DNA of 64,000 bases from Dysidea avara (taxonomy: Eukaryota > Porifera > Demospongiae > Dictyoceratida > Dysideidae): the NCBI RefSeq assembly GCF_963678975.1, contig NC_089277.1, positions 23,324,672 through 23,388,671 on the forward strand. Reading direction: 5' to 3'. Position 1 is the stretch's first letter; each line of letters begins with the position of its first letter. The position numbers and the translations under genes are program-made. Shown here one piece after another: positions 50,329-62,113 of this stretch. The notes beneath the pieces were generated by a model, which had not been told where the DNA came from, did not search any database, and worked only from the letters and a program-made list of their open reading frames with translations.

Positions 50329-51218
50329 GAGTAAATAAACTAGCTGAATGCTCTATTAGGGTGACTGTTCTATTAGAGTATCTCGATCTCGCATTTGCTA
50401 CACGGAGTTGGCTTTCGAATCATAACTCAGTGGTTTGTAATCCGATTCTTCTGTACTACTGCAAGGACTTTCTATGAAGATTATTCCAGCTATACACCGA
50501 TTTTCAGCTCATTGCTCTAAGCGGTTTGCCTAGTAGGCGTGAAAACTAATACTTTTTTATTCATAAAAATCGATCGCGTAATTGTGACACAGGTTGGGTT
50601 TTGTGTCATATCTCCGTGGTCTTTATCTCGATTCCTTTCAAACCACCAAAAGGCACTCCTACTATGGTTACTCCATCTACATAGCAATTTTCAACTCATT
50701 CCATGAAGCGGTTTACCCTGTAGGTGTGACAACAAATCGATCTTGTTTTACGCGAATAATCGGTCATAACTCCTGAACCATTCATCGGATTTGTACCAAA
50801 TTTGATGCTAGGATTTGCCTTTGGACTCCCTTTCTGTGTGCCAAATTTCAAGGCGATCGGAGTACGCGTTTGCTTGTTATAGCAATTTTTGCAAGTGTGC
50901 GAAAAGACGAAGAAAAAAAAAACGAAACTTTGGCAGCTCGTATCTCGGAAATAGCTTGAGCGATTTCCTTCAAATTTGGAATGTAGACTCCCTTGGCTGG
51001 CGGGCAACTGTGTAGCAAATTTGGTTCCAATCAGATAAGTGATCACCGAGATACAAAGGTGTGAAAATGACGTTTTCGTTCTTCCTGTCAATATACTCAC
51101 GGGTGTGGCGCGCCGGCTTCTTGGGCCGCACGACACACTACCGTGTGTCTTGATATAATCACATTAAAATGAATTTGCTCATGCAATGCATTATTTATCT
51201 ATAGCATATATCATTTCC

Positions 51219-51460
51219 ATATGTGATTGGTATTTGACAAAACCAGGCTTCCACACACATCCAGATTTATGACTTCAAAGAATCATATCTCAATGTAGGA
51301 ATACGCTATCACTTTCAGATTTTGACCTATTATTACATAATACAATGAAAGCATTGTGAGAAAATTGTAGGTCAAAAGCATGCTGACTGGAAAAGTTACA
51401 AGCAATTGAAGTCGAAGAATTGGATGTGTGTGGAAGCCTGGTTCAAATCCAGTCACATAA
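51219..51460. mobile_element. Foldback element
   Basis: The left arm with CCAGGCTTCCACACACATCC is inverted at the right end (GGATGTGTGTGGAAGCCTGG), and the outer parts ATGTGATTGG/CCAGTCACAT also pair. A degenerate relative with GGCTTTCACACACA is near 9785. Confidence 0.75.
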
Positions 51461-52008
51461 CTACAATAAAAGAATGACCATCCTCATGATTATGTGCACC
51501 TTAACAAGCTAAATTACTAAAATTATAGTGTGCCACAAGATTATCAAAGAGACAAGACATATCAAACTTGATCACATGAAAGTATAACTTGTGATTTATT
51601 CATCCCCTTTCAAACAGCACATGTTTCGTCCTAAAATGTCTCCTGCCATCTCTCAGTTCTCCTGTGCCCCATTACTCCCCCACTTAGTAGGATATTCTAT
51701 AGATCTGCATACAATGTATGTTCATTGCCACATGTATCCTATTCAGGAATTATACACACACCACAACTGCAGTATTATCCACAATAAAATACTGAATAAA
51801 ATTAAACTTAATAATATATCAAAAATGTTAATGAAAGGCTACAGCTACCCACCATGTTCTTCCAGTTCTTTCTCTATTTTGGTACTGCAGCACTGCTGCT
51901 GCTATTTGCTTTGTTTGACCATCATGGCGAGCTAAGTCCCTACATTTTGATATCACAATACAACATCCACTGGACTGCAGCTACAAACATGTACATAGAA
52001 ACGGGAGC

Positions 52009-52561
52009 TCATAAGCGCTCCTGAATGCCCTGATAACTGAAAAGTTTACAGTATCCATGGAGAACCACAGCGATTTCATATTTTGTTTGTGGGAATCTTT
52101 CTAACACCAGCCCAACCATTTGTGCAATCTGCAAAATTGATGCAAAGTGTAAAAATTTATCATATAATAGTATCAAGAGTTCATAATATTAGAAGAGGTA
52201 CTATTATACTACTATTATGAACTCGATCTTGATAATATATTATTATAGTAACATGTAGCTCACGTACCTGTTATAATATACATGTATATAGCTCTAATGT
52301 GACTTACCGATGTAGACTACAAAATTAATATTGATTGACATGTAAGAGGATGAAGAGAAGATGCCTGACCATCACATTATAAATGGGCAAAACGTCGACA
52401 TGCTTTGGCCATTCAGAGATGGCCAACAGTTTGATGACAAAGAGATGATAAGCCATCTTTAAAATTAAAAATATGACAATCTGCAAAACTACCACAAGAA
52501 AGTGGTACCTCTTCCATCCTGATTCCCAATTATTGCTCCTAAATAGTTGAAAGCACCATCT
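52009..52561 (-). CDS. Unrecognised two-exon ORF candidate
   Basis: The last exon (52009-52128, minus strand) has a strong acceptor (TCAATTTTGCAG) and an open 39-codon frame ending in TGA, with segments QMVGLVLERFPQTKYEIAVV and LHGYCKLFSYQGIQERL. A 64-codon open stretch at 52370-52561 lies upstream and can be joined in phase through a GTCAGG donor. It contains hydrophobic segments (YHFLVVVLQIVIFLILK and YHLFVIKLLAI) and an ISEWPKHVDVLPIYN segment. Joining them is inference. I know no homologue. It could be the 3' end of a gene whose upstream exons I missed, or a transposon relic. Confidence 0.35.
52170..52228. repeat. Foldback of the GAGTTCATAATA family
   Basis: ATCAAGAGTTCATAATA at the left pairs with TATTATGAACTCGATCTTGAT at the right, around a centre of about 20 bases. 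It lies in the intron of the candidate ORF at 52009-52561. Confidence 0.55.
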
Positions 52562-53196
52562 TTACATAGACTCGCTCTTTTATAATATAAAATAACAGAT
52601 TTTCAACCACTTTAAATGAACCATGCTACATGAAGCACATACAGGGTATGTAAACAAATAGTCTAATCGGGTATCTGGTGAGAAAATTCTCAAGATTTGA
52701 TTTTCCGTGATTAAATACAAGGGCGTTTTTTATGTTATCTAAATGTGTGCTTTGAAGTATATGTGTTAATTAATACCGTAATTCAGTTGAATGCTGCTCT
52801 ATTATGGTTAGTGTAATTTTAAAGTATTTCAATCTTGACTCCTTTGTCCCCTTCACCCTAAGAGACTTGTGGCTGACTATATCAACACTGAAAGGTTTCG
52901 GTGTCATCCACAATAAAGTTTGTGTTGAAATGTTGCAGTAGAACCCAGCGTGGTCCAATCCGGTGTTTTACTTAGAAATGCAAAACCACTTTAGAAGAGG
53001 TTTTAATGTGGTGCAGTAGAAGCCTCGACCCCACTTACTTATGATTAGTCAACATGACATCAAATATACACACCCCTTCTTTAATTGCTGACATTCATGT
53101 GATGCTATAGTATAATAATTATATTATGTAATTACTAAGTGCATTGTATGCCCACATATTACATTAATCATAAAAAATTATTTAGATACTAACTGG

Positions 53197-56100
53197 CTAG
53201 CTATTAATTCCAATTACTGATTTATTTCCGTTATCAAAAGTAGAGTAGCCATCATCCGAATCATCTGAATCAATCAAGTTTACTAGATGTTTATCTGCTG
53301 CTGCTGAACGACACCTCCACTCACAGAATAGTGAGTATCCATAGTTGTACCAGTAGCCAATACTGAACACTGACTGGTCTGTACCTCCTTCAGGTACTGA
53401 TATAATATTGTATAGGATCAGTCCAAACATGATCACCACAAATCCTCCAATGTAGAAGGCTGAGAACTGTGTAAACAGATCCATATATATGTGCAGAGAC
53501 AACTATAATTTTTTAAAACCTCAGTGAAAATGTCAGGAAAACTAAAGCTTTACCTGACATTGATACACTGCTGCTTTACATAATTTGACATTCAGGGAAT
53601 ACATCAAGAGATTTACTTAACCTTTGTATGTATAATGGTACAATCATTATTGTGTTCGCTATTTACTTATGCACTTTAAAAAACTATACAACCTTGGACT
53701 ACTTCCTTGTATTTTAATCTGACATTTTGTCAGGCAGGTCCCATTGTGGTTGGCCATGCATGATATTTACCTGACAAATGGCCTATGTCAGGCAGTAATA
53801 ATTGACTCTGCATATGTGTACATGATTAAAGCATGATTTTCTTACAAGGTTGCATAAAATCTTGCAAGGAAAGGACCTTTTACTTTGCACCTGCACCAAA
53901 AAGTCTAACAGGAATTATGCTAGGAAAGCATCATTTATGCCTGCACATCTTGCCTTGCAAGAATTTCATGCAAAGTTGCAAATTTTTACTGTAGATTTTT
54001 ATCAAACAGTATGGTAATACTGTTTAGTAGAGTTTTCTTCTAAAGTGATGGGCGTTGCTAAAAATGCCGCGTCCCACCATAGAAATATATATCATATGTG
54101 ACAAAAATTACCTTTACAGAATAGTCTTACCCCATTCAACATCAAATAACAAGACTTACAGGTGGCTGGATATGAATTTTATTACAACATAGAATTTTGG
54201 TCTGCTAGCCTGACCACAGTTGCAAGGCAAGAGCCCAATCAAAGCAGCACACGACCACCATTTTACATCACAATAACAAACCCATTGGTGAGATGTACCT
54301 TTTGTGGTTCCAACAAATGTCTGCCTTCTCCTCTCCTTCTTTTATCTTCAATTAAATAGTAATCTTCTTCATGCCAGTAAACCATACCAAAGCATTAAAT
54401 TTCTGTATCGACACTTTCTTGCTTATAACGGACTGTAGTACCCTGGGGAAGGACAAATTAACGTGAACTGATAAACATTATGCAATGCATTTAAGCAATG
54501 CTTGAAACTATGTTAAGTGAGCCAATGGTTACTATACAAAATATCAATGAAGAGGTTAAATAAGGTTCAATAGATATTTGGATCTTACTGTGTTAAGTGC
54601 GTTATGTTTGTACTTTGCATGCTGTGATAATGGTAAAAAAACAAAACCGCTATGAAAATCAGTGTTTCAAAATGACAACATGTGGCACTCACCATTTTGC
54701 CACTAACATTCCCCGCATTTATTGAGCAAACACAAACGATCGTCCATGGTCTATAGAGAGTTAGAAGAATCCATTTTTTTAGAATATATTTTAGTGGTGC
54801 TAAGGACGTTACATAATTCCATTACCAGTTCACGTGGGCTCACTTTCCCTGCATGCCCTGGTAGCATCGGGTAGCAGCCAAGCTTGGCTTAGAAAACAAT
54901 TGCAATGGGCCATGCACATCAGAACACACCGTCTAACCTTTAATAATTAGCATTAAGGCCCTCAAATGATCTAGCTGATGATATGCCCTTGTAGTTGGCC
55001 ATTGGCCAAGGAATATAACAGATGTACCCTCAAGGAATATAACAGATGTAGCCCTCAGGATTTTAGTTTCAATACAAAATAATTCCAGAAACAATTTTGC
55101 AGTTATGAAAGTGGTAAACTTTGACCCTATAGTTAGAATTGTACAACTGCTCATATTGTTTCCTCAGTCTGATACAAAATATGCAAACAAAATGTTTGTA
55201 CAAGGCGGTCAGGACAGGATCTTGTGACTAACATAGTGATTGGCTTCATCCTACAGTTTACACATATCAATTCATATACAGTAGACAATGTCATCCACAC
55301 AAAGGAGTTGCTTTATTCAATGCTGTTGTGTGCTATGTACATACAGTGGAACCTCAGTTATCCTAATACACTTTCAGTTAACCGGATGCCGAAAGTATAT
55401 ATGTGGCTGAATTTTGGAAAAGAATCCATATGGTTGTGCATGAAAGAATTGGAATTAAAATTTCAGTGAGATGCTGTTAAGAGCACAGTTCATTTGTAAA
55501 TATACTTCAATAATTTTCTTGTAATTTAAGCAATTGGGATTTGCTTACAACCATTAACATGTAGATTCACACTACACAGCTTGTTATTTGATCATTAAAT
55601 ATTTTAGGTGTCCATATGGTTGAATTTTCAAAATTCGGTCACAGTTATTCTTTAGAGTAGTGAGTGCTAGCTTGTGTTTATTCATTACAAAATGTTTATC
55701 TTTAGGTTTCTTCAATAACGTAAATTTTCATGATTTTTGCAGATTGGCAGCTACCCATGAAAACATTTTCCCCCACAGTAATATAATACATTACTTTTTA
55801 AGGGGAAGTAATGTGTAGCGGCTTGCTATTTGACACAGTAATACGTTACTTTTGTCACTCGTTACTGTAAAAAGTAATGCATTACTGTGTTACTGTATAT
55901 AATAATATTACTTTTTTAAAGTAACAAAGTAATATGTAACTTCAATTCTGACTGCAAAATAAGATGGTACATTACTATACACATAGCTTGCAATCCTTCC
56001 TACAGATAGCCAACATGATACTGTTCTAATAAGTAAGCATCACTAGTATGATCATATGAACTTAATATTTGAAAGCATGACAGGCTTAACGAAGTTAACA

Positions 56101-59100
56101 GGAGTTGAACATGTAGCTAGAACAAGTTATGAAACTAGAAGTAGACAAGGCAGCTGGGTTTCTGACAATTTTAATATGTCATCTTACAAAAGTAATATGT
56201 TACTTATTTATTTGTAATTGCTCCGTCTTATAATTATGTAACTGTACTGTATTTCTTTTTGCTGTAGTAACGAGTAATAAGTAATATATTACTTTAAAAA
56301 GGTAACGACCCCAACAGTGGTTACAATGGCATCTTGAAGAAGTGAAAATCCCTCCCCCTCCTTGAAATTTTGGATGGTAGCAATTCACATAGTTTAAATA
56401 ACCTATAGTAGTCCTCTTGGGTAAGAAACTATTTATATATATCACTGTCTATGCTGTTGCACAATTCTATATACACAACCAGATACACTAGCACAGTAGA
56501 ATCTTGGTCAACTGAATCCTAATGCTGTTGGGCTCTTTTGAATAATTTTATAACTCCAATAAATCACACACCTGAAGCACACAGATAACTGAGTCGGATA
56601 ACTCAGGGTACACATATTGTTCTTCTTATCTGACAATTATTCGTAACAGTTTTCCACTGTATATTCTAGTTACGATACTACTAGTACTTATCTACAGTAC
56701 ATGCACAGCTAGTTTACAAATTTAAACTGGAAAAATGGTGCATGTGTGTACCTTGTTGTTGAACAAGAAGATGGAAAATAAGAAGCTGTAGGCAATGGAA
56801 GTTAACAATGACAAACTTGCTACCATGGATGATGATTGTAATATGATCAATGGTAGAACAAAGTAGTATGATGTATTGCAGATTTGATAACCAAGAAAGT
56901 ACAATACTGTTAAAAAAAATTAACAATGCAAGTTAAATTCAAACTAAACATACTCTAAATTTATATAATATATTAAAAAATTTTAAAAGGGAAGAGGCAT
57001 TCCCCCAGACCCCTCTATGCTTTGCATTTCAGAGTGTGCTTCTCACACTTAGTGATCCTCTCTCATAATCCATAAAAATTAATATATTCCAAAACATACC
57101 CCCCTCCAGCTGGATTGAGCCCTGTTGTTACAGTAAACTTCTGATACTGAGAATAAGGGGAGTATATATAATAAGTGTAATACACTGAAGTAGCCATGGT
57201 TCATATGACATACGTATACTATTGACTTCTAGTCAACATGAGTTTTATATATGCACAAACTAACTCATCTAAGTAACTAACAGGCTGTACACACATAGTT
57301 TGGCAGTCAATAGGTAGTGTAGTGTAGTGTCAAGTCTGAATAAGGCAACCCACAATCATGTCCACAATTCACAATCAATTATAGCACTTGATAACCAAAT
57401 GTATATAGTAACAACGTTACCTGCTAGCAACTATCACAATGTCTTTAAGTATGTTTATAAAACAATTCCAGTGATTTTAGTCATACTGCCTGGGGTGATT
57501 GGCCATACACCAAATTATTAGCTTTGGTGATTGGTTGTGTAAATATACTAAAGAATTTCAGAAACTGAAAACTACACCTTATTACAATTTATTCTCATTG
57601 ACGCTCACTGTGGTATGTTTGCAGTATTTACAAGTACTTTAAGTACTCAAGTAAAAAAAGAACAAGGTTTTTGCTTAAATGTGTGCCCCAACTATCAGTT
57701 ATTGTAAAGTGGCCATTACGCTTTGCTTTCAGCTATGTTCTGCATGTTACACAACTTTACAAATGAAAAACAGTAAGAGAAGTGCATCTGCAATCAATCC
57801 AGTCACCACAGAAAATATGGACAATTCCCATTTACAAACGTAGGGAAGCCATCACATGGCCCCATGAATTGACACCTTGGGCTGCCAGCAAAATGCAATG
57901 GACAGAGGTAAGTGCATGTTGCATGCATTGTACGTACTGCAGTATGCCAAAAAGCACCTGTCAGGCTGAAATGATGTCAAACAGTGAAAAATCAATTGAG
58001 TTATGCTTGTCTGAAGGCATCAGGCAAGCAGGGAGGAAAATAGTCAGTAGAAAATTCTATAGATTGAAAATTTTAAAAATTTGTAGCAAGCTATTGAAAG
58101 CATTTAGGGTCATTTTTGGGCTTGGTTATACCTAACCAATACTGCCAAGGTGTCAAGAGGCTGGTTTTAAGGTGATATTGTTGGCCAGAAAAGCCCAAAC
58201 CTTCATGATCCCTAATATACAGAACTAACATATTGTATGATATTTGATTGCTAATGTTCTGGTCATTTTGAAGAGAAATTATGGATATTTTAAAGAGAGA
58301 AGCTATCCAAAACCTCATTAAAATATATTTGAATTGTGTAAATATGTGCCAGGTGCAGTAGTTAGTCTGCTACTGGCAGAGAAGCATATATAAAATAAAG
58401 CTTTTTGCACAAAAATCAAAGTATGGGTGGTAGTTGCTCTTTTCATATATCAAGCATAGCTTTAAGCATTACGAACAGTGCCACTCGACCAATTATAATT
58501 TTTGTCCAATAATTGATGATAATTATTCAGATAGGTCACGTGACTTTAACAGCTCCTGCAGCCAGACAAAGAAAGTTGCAGGTATGAAGCATTGAAGGGT
58601 ATAGCTCAGACATCTCCAATGGCATAGCATCTAGGCTATATAATATCGCTTTTGATCAGATGGTGATCAAAAATCAATGGCTTATAACTCTAAAGCTGAA
58701 GCATTAATAATATGATAGTATCCACAATTCTACATAATTGAATGGTATCCACAATAGGATATATAAATCCAGTTACAAAATACTGTGCAAATATGTGTAT
58801 GTACACTACTGTCCAATTAAACATTGACAGACACAAAAACCACCTACAGTGAAACCTTACTTATCCAAACACCAGTTATTTAAACTTTTGGTTAATGTGA
58901 GTGCTTTGTTATAGAGCTGAAATGCATAATTTATATTTGTTAATTCAAGATAAGTTTGTACACAATTTCAGAGATACAAACTTTACTTGAATATCAGGTG
59001 GACCACGAAGGTTCAGGTAACTGAGTATTACAATAAGGTACCATATAAATTATGCTAGTGTATACACTTACCTGAACGTAAATCCCATTTCATTACTATA

Positions 59101-61074
59101 ACACTTCTTCGATCCAAAATACACCTATCGAGGAAGATGACTACATTGCACAGTGTCAACAACATGTGGCAAATTAAATTATAATGGTCATTGTGGTCAA
59201 GGCAGGAAATAAGTGGACATCTGATTTACAAAATCTAAAAGCCCTGATATAAAACACTTCAGGCTACAGTGTACAATCCTTGGAGCTTCAATTATCTAAT
59301 TACTGGATGTAAACACTGGAAAAACTGCAATATCAGAGTGAGAAATGTCAATAGCCCAAACAGCTCAAGATACCCAAGGAATTGGTAAGTAATTCAAATA
59401 CATATGAACTGCATGTAATCACTGAAATACTTATAAAATTGTGTGGGAATGCATTGTAGTAATAATTATATATATACATTTGTATGCCAGACATAATTGC
59501 TCCACTGAATCCTATTAAAGCTGTAAAGTCTAGTACACTGAGTTCTCCTTTGATCACAACCTCTTCACCAGCATTGGCAACAGCAACACCAAATCCTCCA
59601 GCAACACAAATTAAATCTCCAACTAATGGATTATTCCCTGCAAAAACCAAGCATTATACATAATTTCATTCTCATATCTACTCCAACAAAGAATATAAAT
59701 GCAAGCAGTCTACAACATAAGAGCAATTTATTACAGGATCTACCACCTTTACTATTTTTTTTATATTGATGATCTAAATAAAAGTAAGTACGTAAGTACT
59801 GGACGTAAATCTTGTTAGTGAATTCATTACAGTATAGAACTTCTATTATCTGAACACCTGTGTGCCACTAAAGTATTCAGAAATTTAGTGAATTTCTTTG
59901 GCCCATTCATTTATAGGCAGAACACTGTTCAAACACTCTAATAGAACATACATACATTATAATGTACACCATTTTATGAACTACTCTAATAAAACAGTCA
60001 CTACTACGTTTTGGAATATCTTCACTATTTCACCTTTATTAGTGTCTGTCTTCAAATCTTCCAAGATGACAATGACCATACCAGCAGTACTGATGATGAT
60101 GGAGATGTAGTGGATCAGTTTGTATTTCTTCTTGATCAGAAGGATGGAAAGAGCGGCAACAAATACAGTCATAGAGCCATTGGTGATTGCCTATAGTACA
60201 AAAGAATGTACAGACATACAAACAAAATATCTCAGTGGCACCACTCAATATTGGTTCTAATACACTTGTACCCAATGGTGATCCTAGATAGCTTTCACGC
60301 TACAGCATATTCAATTCTAAGGACACTTGCCATCCTGGTAAAAAGGTGTGGTTGAACAGATTAGCATAATTAGGTTTAATGGTTTTAGCATCAGCGTACT
60401 TAGAGAATCACTTCTAAGCCACTTTAAAGTATTTAAATAGTGAAAATCCTATAGCTTTTGGGAACCCATGCCAGCCCTAGAATCATTACTGTAAACCTGT
60501 TTGCCAGTTTAATGACAAAGTGCTCAGATAAGTCAATACGATGGTTCAGAGAATACATGCAGAGCTCCATTCAGTCACTTTACCAGAAGGTACTGTACAC
60601 TTCTTACTTCTACAAATCACTAAATTGACATTTTGGTGTGTGTAATGTACTTACACTGATATTAATACATACACAGTAAAGCCTTTGGTTGCAATATACA
60701 AGGTCAGTGAAACACTGCCAGGCACTTGTGCACTTATGTAGGTACTACTAGTACTTGGAGTCAGTGAAGGAACCATCTTCCTAGAGCAGGCTAGGACTAG
60801 TACCCAATACCCATCTGAGGAAGGTGTGGGTGCCCAAGGTCTCACATGAACATAAGACATTGGCAGTAGAAAACCTTGCTGAATCAAGACACATGGTAGC
60901 GTGTCGTGCGGCCAAGAAAACTGGCTCACCACACAGTGAGTATATTGACAGGAAGAATGGCAATAAACCTGGAACCTTCCAATTACCAAACAGTTGTGTG
61001 ATTGTGATCATACGCATGCACACACGCATGTACACACATACCTACACACGTACACACACACACACACCTACACA

Positions 61075-61149
<75 letters not shown>

Positions 61150-61219
61150 CTACACACGTACACAAACATGTACACACACACGTATAAACAAACCACACAC
61201 ACACGTATACACACACACG

Positions 61220-61302
<83 letters not shown>

Positions 61303-62113
61303 ACCACACAACACAGATGCATGGCTGTGCCTACCCAGTAAATCAGCACTAGGACACTGTGCACTGCTCAAGTCCCATGAGTCAGTGCAGACAAATCAGG
61401 ACTAGTAACGCACAGGAGGCTGTATCTTGTCTTACAGGTAAAGCTGTGGACACCTGAAGTCCCACCAGGATATTCACCCATTATGTAAAAGATGGACAGT
61501 TGGTGTTTGCTTCTCTGGTTAACACCACGTATCCATTGATGTTGCAGTTGGGTGGGCTGCTTTCCCCATTGAAACTTATTCACCAGGTCCCCATTTAGCA
61601 GCTGAGTAGACTGGAACAATTTGAGTAAAGTTTCTTGCTTAAGGAAACAACAACAGAGCAACCAGGTATTGAACCTTTTGATTACCAGGTAAACCACTTG
61701 GCAATGCTGCTTCACTACACATGTACACACATGTAGCCACAATGTCATACAAGTGTAAATACTAGACTGTACGCTACACTAGTATTTGTATTAGTATCAC
61801 CAATACATAACACACTACCTGATTACTGGCTACTGAAGTGAACTTGAAGCCAAGTGTTTGTAGGTAAGTCCCACACACATCACCTATAGCAACTATTGTA
61901 CATTTCCACCAGTAGCGTCGTAGTTTCTTCAAGAAGTCTGGTCTGCATGCTATGTATGGACTAAGGATAGCGCTCATAAGGAAGAACACTCCGGCTGTAA
62001 GTGTGGATGAGATATCTTCTCCTGTGTGATTCTCTAGTAATGTTGTGAACACCCCGATGCCTGTTACTAATGGTGACAACACCTGGCCTGACATCAGGAC
62101 AATGGCAAATTTC
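53197..62113 (-). CDS. SLC35F1/F2-like transporter, gene C
   Basis: Minus-strand gene with six coding exons: 61819-62113, 60034-60190, 59478-59637, 59072-59124, 56752-56906 and 53197-53466 (stop at 53197). Lengths and phases are identical to A and B except for the last exon (270 bases). The visible part encodes about 362 residues. The 53-base exon and its GTAAGTG donor are nearly identical to gene B, whereas the C-terminal tail with LIDSDDSDDGYS is like gene A. The predicted product is a membrane carrier of about ten segments with a cytosolic acidic tail; substrate unknown. The first coding exon was not found between 62114 and the end of the window. Confidence 0.85.
53865..53975. repeat. Short foldback near gene C's last exon
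   Basis: TTGCATAAAATCTTGCAAGG at the left pairs with CCTTGCAAGAATTTCATGCAA at the right. Similar sequence (TTTGCAAAATCTTGCAAGG, AGGAAAGCATCATTT) stands in the equivalent intron of gene B at 21500-21610, so it may predate the duplication. Confidence 0.55.
54000..54420. repeat. Interspersed repeat, copy 2
   Basis: Ordered similarity to 28676-29100, including AATTACCTTTACAGAATA, CAACATCAAATAA, ACGACCACCATTT and AACAAACCCATTGGTGAGAT. The ORF at 54162-54359 falls in this repeat and is not a gene. Confidence 0.6.
55775..56319. mobile_element. Degraded hAT-like element
   Basis: The AT-rich TACATTACTTTTTAA...AGTAACAAAGTAATATGTAAC body and the right end GGTAACGACCCCAACAGTG resemble the elements at 16638 and 27474. 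The left CAGTGTTGGG end is missing, and no target duplication is visible. Confidence 0.45.
60884..60965 (+). mobile_element. Short relic of the composite element head
   Basis: TCAAGACACATGGTAGCGTG, preceded by A, continues CGTGCGGCC and CACACAGTGAGTATATTGAC as in elements I and II, then similarity stops after the AGGAAGAA block. It lies in an intron of gene C. Confidence 0.75.
61011..61302. repeat. (CA)n microsatellite with TACACACGTA interruptions
   Basis: Two pure CA runs separated by a stretch of ACCTACACACGTACACA-type units. It is in the intron of gene C between the 295- and 157-base exons, with flanks related to those of the tract at 34396. Confidence 0.97.

Larger units (their letters stand above)
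47901..51153 (-). mobile_element. Composite satellite/palindrome element II
   Basis: Inverted relative to element I. Palindrome (47901-48224), 31-bp array (from about 48418 into the assembly gap), then a head module ending at 51153 with the complement of TCAAGACACACGGTAGTGTG, again preceded by A on its own strand. The array is shorter and its units are more varied than in element I. The head diverges by scattered substitutions and by lacking the CTT expansion. Confidence 0.75.

Noticed and set aside
51591-51935. 114-codon plus-strand ORF
   Set aside because: Low-information translation, no domain, no neighbouring exons.
57782-58135. 117-codon ORF on the plus strand within gene C's last large intron
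   Set aside because: A good GTAAGTG donor lies inside it, but the translation has no recognisable domain and no partner exon could be found.
60824-61405. 193-codon ORF
   Set aside because: It is driven by the CA microsatellite and crosses a transposon relic and intron sequence of gene C.
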